35,367 nucleotides of DNA from a virus, in IMG/VR virus record IMGVR_UViG_3300048838_000259, positions 1 to 35,367 of that record. One strand, given 5' to 3'. A program made the position numbers and the translations under genes. Under the pieces are notes generated by a model. It had not been told where the DNA came from and searched no databases. It worked only from the letters and a program-made list of their open reading frames with translations. Below, one piece after another: positions 30,294 to 35,367 of this stretch (positions within the stretch are counted from its first letter, which is position 1; each line of letters starts with the position of its first letter).

Positions 30294-31054
30294 GCTAAAA
30301 GTTCCCATGCGAGTCTTGCCACTCCCGGAACCTGGCCATTACCAATGGCTGCGTTACGTTTGTCCAGTTCAGTGGCCAACCCATCAACCATTCTCGGAAT
30401 ATTGTGGACTTGCTCAGGTCTTGACGGCCAAGCTGAATCAGAAATTGCTTTAGGTCTGTATTTCTTTTTACTCCGTTCACGTACGGCGCCGCCCCATTCC
30501 AAATTGCCCCGTTTAATTTTCCGTACGCTTCTATTTTCGTCGGCGTCGGCCACAATCCAGATACGGTCCCGTTTGTGCGGGGCACCAACGTCGCAAGCGC
30601 CGATAACGCCCCATCGCGCATCATACCCCAGCGCGGCAAGGTCGGCGAGGACAACATCGAGTCCTCGGGAAACAAGCAGGGGTGAATTCTCCACGAAGAC
30701 GTAGCGCGGTCGAACCTCGCTGATAACGCGGGCCATGTGAGACCATAGCCCGCTTCGGGCGCCGGTGATTCCGGCGCCTTTTCCGGCTGAGGAAATATCC
30801 TGGCAGGGGAAGCCGCCACTGATAACGTCAACCCTTCCGCGCCATGGTGTTCCGTCGAATGTGGTGATGTCGTCCCATATGGGGAACCTGGGCAGTATGC
30901 CGTCTCGCTGTCTGGCAAGCAATACCCGCCGAGGGTAGTCTTCGATTTCGACGGCGCAAACACAGCGCCATCCCAATAGATGTCCGCCGAGGATACCGCC
31001 TCCTGCCCCTGCAAATAGTGCCAGCTCACGTAGTGATTCTCCTTGGTCGGTCAT
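30290..31054 (-). CDS. C5-cytosine DNA methyltransferase
   Basis: A 254-residue enzyme with the usual motif order: motif I LFAGAGGGILGGHLLGW (about 13-29), motif IV GGFPCQDISSAGKG with catalytic Cys near 83, motif VI YVFVENSPLL, motif VIII GAPHKRDRIWIVADA, and motif X AAIGNGQVPGVARLAWE. It transfers methyl to cytosine C5, probably to protect phage DNA. It is short for the family and has only a small target-recognition region. ATGA overlaps on both sides. A full-length +1 frame is open across it (see nested ORF). Confidence 0.93.
   Translation of the reverse strand: MTDQGESLRELALFAGAGGGILGGHLLGWRCVCAVEIEDYPRRVLLARQRDGILPRFPIWDDITTFDGTPWRGRVDVISGGFPCQDISSAGKGAGITGARSGLWSHMARVISEVRPRYVFVENSPLLVSRGLDVVLADLAALGYDARWGVIGACDVGAPHKRDRIWIVADADENRSVRKIKRGNLEWGGAVRERSKKKYRPKAISDSAWPSRPEQVHNIPRMVDGLATELDKRNAAIGNGQVPGVARLAWELLA
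30295..31029 (-). other. Nested +1-frame ORF inside dcm, 244 codons
   Basis: Beginning at the ATG 25 bases into dcm, a +1 frame stays open for 244 codons and stops five bases before dcm does. Its translation contains ATSSWRIHPCLFPEDSM, PRWGMMRDGALSAL, SGLWPTPTK and FREWLMGWPLNWTN. I recall these as recurring elements in many unassigned phage proteins listed next to dcm genes. They align exactly with dcm motifs VI-X in the +1 frame: WGMMRDG lies over the GYDARWG region, GLWPTPT over RIWIVADA and EWLMGWP over RMVDGLA. Either dual coding or a frame kept open by dcm codon constraints. No ribosome site was identified for the start. Confidence 0.4.
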
Positions 31055-31227
31055 GCCGTTACTCCCAGCGCGGCGTTATGCGCGGCGGTTATCTGTGCCG
31101 CGACGTGCTCGCGGAACGGCCCGGCGATGATGTTATTCTCCGCGTCCCGCACGAAATACCACTCCATGGGCGGCGCGGTGTCGAGGTGAATATCAGCGCG
31201 CACGATGTGCCAGAGGTGAGGGGTCAT
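31051..31227 (-). CDS. Small phage protein, 58 aa
   Basis: MTPHLWHIVRADIHLDTAPP then MEWYFVRDAENNIIAGPFRE and HVAAQITAAHNAALGVTA. A plausible alpha/beta mini-protein (strand, strand, helix). It is bounded by ATGA overlaps with both neighbours, so it fills the gap exactly. Function unknown. Confidence 0.7.
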   Translation of the reverse strand: MTPHLWHIVRADIHLDTAPPMEWYFVRDAENNIIAGPFREHVAAQITAAHNAALGVTA

Positions 31228-31415
31228 GCTTCAATCTCCACGCAAAATGCGGTACCGCCCCAAATATCGACACGTTCACCGGTATCACAATATTTAAATC
31301 TTACTTCGCCGCGCCTGCTTCGGTAACAAAATACTATTCGTCCGTCTACTACATATAACCCAATAGGTGGTGTTTCGCACAGGCTGGTACTGTCTTCGCT
31401 CACCCTGATATTCAT
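31224..31415 (-). CDS. Small beta-rich phage protein, 63 aa
   Basis: MNIRVSEDSTSLCETPPIGL then YVVDGRIVFCYRSRRGEVRF and KYCDTGERVDIWGGTAFCVE. Mostly strand with four cysteines. ATGA overlap with the helicase and with the next gene. Unrecognised; expression is supported only by fit and coupling. Confidence 0.65.
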   Translation of the reverse strand: MNIRVSEDSTSLCETPPIGLYVVDGRIVFCYRSRRGEVRFKYCDTGERVDIWGGTAFCVEIEA

Positions 31416-32791
31416 GCCGTCGCTCCTGTTACTCGTTTCTGTTTAGCCTGCCAGCGGTGCCAAGCCCAGCCGGGCTTATACCCGCGCGCCTCCGCTATGG
31501 CCTGAAAATCTTCAAGCGAATTTGCTTTCCATTCGTCTACCTGCGCCGCGCGGTGTACGGGCTTCACCGCGCCCCACTGGGCGTCCAGCAGCGTTAGCTG
31601 CCCATCCATCTCTTCGATCTCGCGCTGCCGAATCGGGTACACATACCCGCAGAACGGGCACACCGGGAGCGGGACGTGTACGCCGCAGCACTGGGCGCAC
31701 ACGCGCACGCTCACCACGTCGACCTCGGCTTCCTTCTTCGTGCGCTTCGCGGATACCAGACTCCATTCACGCGGCGTCTCCGGCACCCCGTGTTTCAGCG
31801 CGTTTCCTACGTGGTCCAAGAGCACCGCGTGCTGCTTGCCCGGCGCCGCGCGCAGGATACGCCCCATCTGTTGCATCCATAGGCCCATGGACTGCGTTGG
31901 CCGCAGGAATATTCCGCACTCCACCACGGGCACGTCAACGCCCTCGGATATCAGGTCGCACGTCGTTAGTACCTGTAACGCGCCATTGCCGAGCGCCGAT
32001 ATGAGCGCGCGGCGTTCCGCGTTCGTTTTAGTGCCGTCGATCTGCGCCGCGCGGTATCCGGCGGTGTTGAACCGTTCGGCCCACGCATCGGCGTCCGCCC
32101 GTGAGATACAGAAACAGATCGCGGGCTTGCCATCCGCGTGTTGCCGGTAGTGGGCGATAACGTCACCGACGCGGACGGATTTTTCGCGGCGTTCCAGCGC
32201 CTCGGCTGCGATGAAGTCGCCCGCCTGAACGTGCAGCCCCGCGCGGTTGAACCCGGCAAAACTATACGTGCGCGCCGGGGCGAGGAACCCGCGCGCGGTG
32301 AGATCTGTTACCGACGGCCCTAGTATCAGGTCATCAAATCCGGCCTCGGCAAGCCCGGTGCCGTCGGTGCGGCAAGGTGTCGCGGTCACGCCCAGGCGGT
32401 ACGCGTCCGGGTAGGCGGCGGTAATTTTGCGCCACGTCGTAGCCGTCGTATGGTGTGCCTCGTCAATGATGAGTAGATCGAACTGATATCGGTCCATCCG
32501 GTTTACCAGGGTCTGCACGCTGCACACCTGTACCCGCGCGTGCCGGTTCGGCGTCTGGCCCGATAACACGACGCCGTGCGGCGTGTCACCGAGGGCGCGG
32601 CACGTCTGGTCTATGAGTTCGCGCCGGTGCATCAGGATACCGACGCGGAGCGGGGTATGCGCCGCGATGTGGCAAAACAAAACCGTCTTGCCGCCGCCGG
32701 TTGGCAGGACGTAAAGCGGTGCTCTACGCCCTGCCGCCCAAGCGCGGTTAATTCCGGCGATGCCAGCGATCTGGTAGTCGCGCAGTGGCAT
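31412..32791 (-). CDS. SF2 DEAD/DEAH helicase (phage recombination type)
   Basis: A 459-residue enzyme with RecA-like domain 1 (Q-motif DYQIAGI, Walker A LPTGGGKTVL at 30-36, DEAH at 110-113, VTATPCRTDGTG) and domain 2 (VLTTCDLISEGVDVPVVECG, motif VI MQQMGRILRAAPGKQ). After the core comes a zinc site (VCAQCCGVHVPLPVCPFCGY). It probably unwinds DNA in replication or recombination. The close pairing with an SSB-like gene and an SbcC-like gene supports this. Confidence 0.93.
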   Translation of the reverse strand: MPLRDYQIAGIAGINRAWAAGRRAPLYVLPTGGGKTVLFCHIAAHTPLRVGILMHRRELIDQTCRALGDTPHGVVLSGQTPNRHARVQVCSVQTLVNRMDRYQFDLLIIDEAHHTTATTWRKITAAYPDAYRLGVTATPCRTDGTGLAEAGFDDLILGPSVTDLTARGFLAPARTYSFAGFNRAGLHVQAGDFIAAEALERREKSVRVGDVIAHYRQHADGKPAICFCISRADADAWAERFNTAGYRAAQIDGTKTNAERRALISALGNGALQVLTTCDLISEGVDVPVVECGIFLRPTQSMGLWMQQMGRILRAAPGKQHAVLLDHVGNALKHGVPETPREWSLVSAKRTKKEAEVDVVSVRVCAQCCGVHVPLPVCPFCGYVYPIRQREIEEMDGQLTLLDAQWGAVKPVHRAAQVDEWKANSLEDFQAIAEARGYKPGWAWHRWQAKQKRVTGATA

Positions 32792-32792
32792 G

Positions 32793-33269
32793 CTAGAACG
32801 GTATCGCCGGTGCGGCGGTCGTGCCGGATATCGTGGCCTGTGCTGGCGTGGTGGCGGGTGCTGGCGCGCTGTCCGGCACGCCGTTCAGGAACGTGTAACT
32901 GCGGTCGTTGTACGTGCTCACTGCGATGTTCACCGCGCGTCCCGCGAGTTCAGGAAGGCGCCGCACGCAGCCACTGAAGTTCGGCTCGATGATGCCCATG
33001 AGTTCGAGGTGTCCCTTCGTCTTTCCGAGCTTCTTCGGGTCGAGGCCGTCGTTCATCCAAGTCTTGCGCCCGTCGCAGTCGCCGCCGATGACGCGGAATT
33101 CCCACTCCATCCTGGGCGAGCCGTCCTTCCACGCGCCCATTTTCACGCTCACGATTTCGGCGGCATATTTGCCGTCCGGCACGGGCTCGCTGGAGGTAGG
33201 CGCCTCACTGGGCGTCGTGCCCCACATCGCGTCGAAGTCATCGTAGTCAGTGTAATCTGTTTCAGCCAT
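32793..33269 (-). CDS. SSB-like protein (DUF669 type)
   Basis: A 158-residue protein. VPDGKYAAEIVSVKMGAWKD, then GSPRMEWEFRVIGGDCDGRK and TWMNDGLDPKKLG, LPELAGRAVNIAVSTYNDRS follows the phage DUF669 pattern, an OB-like single-stranded DNA binding protein. The Ala/Pro/Thr linker and last residues AIPF mimic the SSB C-terminal tip (IPF) used to dock partners, though it lacks the usual acidic residues. The ATG at 33269 has GGAGA six bases upstream. It lies between SbcC-like and helicase genes. Confidence 0.7.
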   Translation of the reverse strand: MAETDYTDYDDFDAMWGTTPSEAPTSSEPVPDGKYAAEIVSVKMGAWKDGSPRMEWEFRVIGGDCDGRKTWMNDGLDPKKLGKTKGHLELMGIIEPNFSGCVRRLPELAGRAVNIAVSTYNDRSYTFLNGVPDSAPAPATTPAQATISGTTAAPAIPF

Positions 33270-33417
33270 TGGTAGTCTCCGTGTTTGTTTCAAGTGTTTC
33301 GAGTTCGCGTGTGCTTACTCGTATCTGAGCATCATCGGCGGCGCGCTCGCGGCCCTGCGGCCAAATCGCGCCGTAGTAGTAGGTCCGGCCCGCGCGGGTG
33401 AAGGTATCGAATATCAT
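33262..33417 (-). CDS. Small phage protein, 51 aa
   Basis: MIFDTFTRAGRTYYYGAIWP then QGRERAADDAQIRVSTRELE and TLETNTETTNG. It starts in ATGA with the SbcC-like stop and ends eight bases into the SSB-like gene. The Tyr/Trp-rich start resembles small OB-interacting proteins only in composition. It is unrecognised. Confidence 0.6.
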   Translation of the reverse strand: MIFDTFTRAGRTYYYGAIWPQGRERAADDAQIRVSTRELETLETNTETTNG

Positions 33418-35219
33418 CCCTGTATCTCCCGATACGTCCCGGCGTCCACCAGCACCACGCGCATCGGCGTGAGCGCCTGTGCCATCGCGCGGTAGTATTC
33501 CGGCCCTATGTTGTTGGGTGTCCCCGCGAGGATAACCGTACCCGTCGCGGCCTCGCGCAGGCGGAGGCAGAGCGCGCCGCGCTGTATCGGGTCCAGTTCG
33601 TTGGTTTCGTCGAGTAGTACCGGCGCGCCGCAGTCCGCGAACGCGGTGGCAAACGCGAACGCGACGCGCGCCCGCTCCCCGGCGGAGGCGAGGTCCAACC
33701 GCCTACCACGGTAGAGTAGCTGAAATATCTTGCCGTCCGGCTTAATATCCAAGCCGCCGCCGCAGTACTGGTTCACCCGCGCGACTATAGGCGCGGCGGC
33801 CTCGGCTAGTAGTTCGCGGTAGGCTACGCCGTCGTGGAATTCACGGACGCCGAACGCGACGTGTGAAAGTTCCTCCGTGAGCGCGGCGACCATCGTTTTA
33901 CATTCCGCCAGCTCGCGGTGCTGTTCCAGTATCGAAAGCTGCGTGTTAATGAACTGAATATCAACTAGCAGCTTATCTAGTTGCTGTTCCACCTCAGCCA
34001 GCGGCGGGCCATCGTAGGGCGGCGGCATCCGGCGCGCGGCTTCCAGTTCGGCGGTGGCCGCTGTGAGCCGTTCCGCCGTGCCGGGTGGCGGCGGCGTGAG
34101 TTCGCGCAACGCCGCACGTGCCGCGTTCGCCTCGGCAAGCGCGGCCTCCTGTAACGCCTCTGCTGCTGTAACGGCTTCGGCACACGCGGCCACACGTTCA
34201 GCCACGTATTCCTCGCGTTTCGCTTTCGTGAATTTGCCGCCGCACGTCGGGCACGTTTTTGGCGCATCGGCCCGCGCCGCGTCCATCCCGTCCGCCGCCG
34301 CGCGCGCGGCCTCGTTCGCCGCGTTCATTTTCTCTTCAGTTTCGGCCACCGCGCGCTGTGCCGCCGCGTAGGCTTCGGCTTCCGCATGTGCTAGCTGCGC
34401 CGCTTTATGCTCGGCTTCCAGTTCTGAGAGCGGCAGTACGTTCACCGGCGCGGCCTCGGCCCGGCCTTTCTGCACGTAGAGTTCCCGCTGCGTATCGAGT
34501 AGCGCGGTCACCTGCTGCCGCAGGCGCGGCATATCGTCAACTGTAACGCCGGGGACGGGTTTCAGAAATCCGTACTCCGCGATCTTCGCGTTGGCGAATT
34601 TCAGATCGCGGTTGATTTCCGTGCGCCGGTCGTAGCAGACGCGGCCTAGGCTCTCGAAGCCTACCACGTCGCCCAGTGCGATATGCCGCCGTCCCGCGAG
34701 CGTCACGAGGTACTGCCGGTGCTCCGGTGTTATCCGGTCATCCAGCGCCCGCGCCGTGAGCGCGCCGCCCAAGTAGCTGGACAGGATATCCGAAAATTCT
34801 TTGCCGGCAACAATGCGGGCGGGGAACATGCACACCAGCGCGTGCCGCTGGTTGATGCCGAACGCGGCCCACAGCGCCGACGGTGACGCGATATCCTCGC
34901 GCACTTCGCCGGTGTCGATTTCGGTTAATAGCCACTCGCGTTTTTTGCCCAGCGTAAGGCTGATACGGTAGGCCGTGCCGCCGTGGCTGAATTCGAGTTC
35001 CACTACGGCCTGCGCCGCGCCGTCGCGTATCAGGTCGGCATAGCCCGCGCCGCGCGCGTCGGTGTGTTGGCACCAGCCCATGAGCGCAAGCTGGATGGCT
35101 TCGTGGATAGTTGATTTGCCCGCGCCGTTGAGCCCGATGAAGAACATAGAGTCGTGCAAGCAGAGTTCGGCGTACTCAACGTCTTTTAAATTCTGGAGGG
35201 TGAGGCGGTGGAGTTTCAT
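33414..35219 (-). CDS. SbcC/Rad50-like SMC ATPase
   Basis: A 601-residue protein with N-terminal Walker A IGLNGAGKST (28-37), a coiled-coil arm with a CPTC zinc hook in the middle (APKTCPTCGGKFTKAKREEY), and the C-terminal ATPase half: signature LASAGERARVAFAFATAF and Walker B APVLLDETNELDP. It is shorter than bacterial SbcC (about 1000 residues) as is usual for phage versions. It would tether and process DNA ends with a nuclease partner (SbcD type), which is not in the window and may lie upstream. ATG at 35219 has AGGAG upstream and overlaps the previous stop by ATGA; the earlier in-frame ATG is only in low-complexity DNA. Confidence 0.92.
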   Translation of the reverse strand: MKLHRLTLQNLKDVEYAELCLHDSMFFIGLNGAGKSTIHEAIQLALMGWCQHTDARGAGYADLIRDGAAQAVVELEFSHGGTAYRISLTLGKKREWLLTEIDTGEVREDIASPSALWAAFGINQRHALVCMFPARIVAGKEFSDILSSYLGGALTARALDDRITPEHRQYLVTLAGRRHIALGDVVGFESLGRVCYDRRTEINRDLKFANAKIAEYGFLKPVPGVTVDDMPRLRQQVTALLDTQRELYVQKGRAEAAPVNVLPLSELEAEHKAAQLAHAEAEAYAAAQRAVAETEEKMNAANEAARAAADGMDAARADAPKTCPTCGGKFTKAKREEYVAERVAACAEAVTAAEALQEAALAEANAARAALRELTPPPPGTAERLTAATAELEAARRMPPPYDGPPLAEVEQQLDKLLVDIQFINTQLSILEQHRELAECKTMVAALTEELSHVAFGVREFHDGVAYRELLAEAAAPIVARVNQYCGGGLDIKPDGKIFQLLYRGRRLDLASAGERARVAFAFATAFADCGAPVLLDETNELDPIQRGALCLRLREAATGTVILAGTPNNIGPEYYRAMAQALTPMRVVLVDAGTYREIQG

Positions 35220-35367
35220 GATGCCGCTCCTTTCGCGAGTACTGTGTTGATTATCGACTGAATATCGACCGCCACCGCCGCCGCCGCATCCGCCGCCGCG
35301 TCCGCCGCCGCCACCGCCGCCGCCCGCGCCGCCGCATCCGCCGCCCACGCCGCCGCATCCGCCGCCG
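35216..35367 (-). CDS. Ala-rich C-terminal fragment, 5' end missing
   Basis: The frame ending at TGA 35218-35216 is open from the window edge (50 codons). Its first 32 residues are an Ala/Asp low-complexity array (AADAAAWAADAAARAAAVAA), and the end is DIQSIINTVLAKGAAS. Such Ala-rich helices are common at the ends of phage DNA-metabolism proteins. Stop overlaps the SbcC-like start by ATGA, which supports this frame over the competing Gly-rich frame. The upstream product is unknown. Confidence 0.65.
   Translation of the reverse strand, partial: AADAAAWAADAAARAAAVAAADAAADAAAAVAVDIQSIINTVLAKGAAS
35266..35367. repeat. GCC/GCA triplet low-complexity tract at the window end
   Basis: About 100 bases made of GCC, GCA, TCC and related triplets run to the right edge. 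All three minus frames are open across it (Arg-, Gly- or Ala-rich). The tract may have stopped an assembly here. Confidence 0.75.

Noticed and set aside
33414-35348. SbcC-like gene starting at 35348 with a Gly/Cys-rich N terminus
   Set aside because: The extra 43 residues are triplet-repeat read-through. ATG 35219 has a ribosome site, an ATGA overlap, and begins the conserved ATPase fold.
1-35367. Circular genome with the two edges joined
   Set aside because: Joining the edges keeps the LamG frame open into the Ala-rich tail, but this has a one-in-three chance and would cut the LamG-like domain at its Trp-His. No terminal overlap is visible.

Overview
The window is a continuous stretch of a tailed double-stranded DNA phage genome with siphovirus architecture. 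All recognisable genes lie on the minus strand, so gene order reads from position 35367 down to 1. The DNA is GC-rich apart from a few AT-richer islands, mainly about 19720-20350 and 3400-3950. The host cannot be named. Sigma70-like promoters, clear Shine-Dalgarno sites and Sec-type signal peptides fit a GC-rich Gram-negative bacterium, but that is inference. Both ends cut through genes. No integrase, holin, endolysin, tRNA or CRISPR array was found, so the genome is probably incomplete here.

DNA-metabolism half (35367-20470): an Ala-rich C-terminal fragment, an SbcC/Rad50-like ATPase, an SSB-like protein ending in an acidic-free IPF tail, an SF2 helicase, a C5-cytosine methyltransferase with a nested out-of-frame ORF, a VRR-NUC nuclease, then a dozen small accessory proteins (zinc-knuckle proteins, a DarG-like macrodomain, an XRE repressor, a coiled-coil protein, a MazG-like protein). 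It closes with a beta-class DNA methyltransferase and a 760-residue primase-helicase. A strong terminator follows the primase.

Control region (20155-20470): nine copies of the pentamer GTCCA/TGGAC, mostly in inverted or tandem pairs, lie in a short AT-rich intergenic stretch. One dyad lies inside the spacer of a perfect TTGACA/TATAAT promoter. That promoter drives a 144-residue protein joining an excisionase-like HTH to a second copy of the primase's own C-terminal D5 winged-helix domain. This is the most interesting part of the window and may be an origin plus a replication/late-gene switch.

Virion half (19653-1): a 42-residue membrane protein with its own extended -10 promoter, small and large terminase, portal, MuF-like head protein, a zinc ribbon protein, scaffold, HK97-fold capsid, connectors, tail tube, frameshifted tail chaperones, tape measure, Dit-like and Tal-like baseplate proteins, and finally fibre or adhesin genes. 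Three of the last four proteins carry Sec-type signal sequences, which is unusual for phage tail parts; the last resembles DUF2341-LamG proteins.

More than thirty gene junctions are ATGA, GTGA, TGATG or TAATG overlaps, so both halves look like long, translationally coupled operons. Several genes shorter than 60 codons are placed mainly because they fill such junctions exactly.
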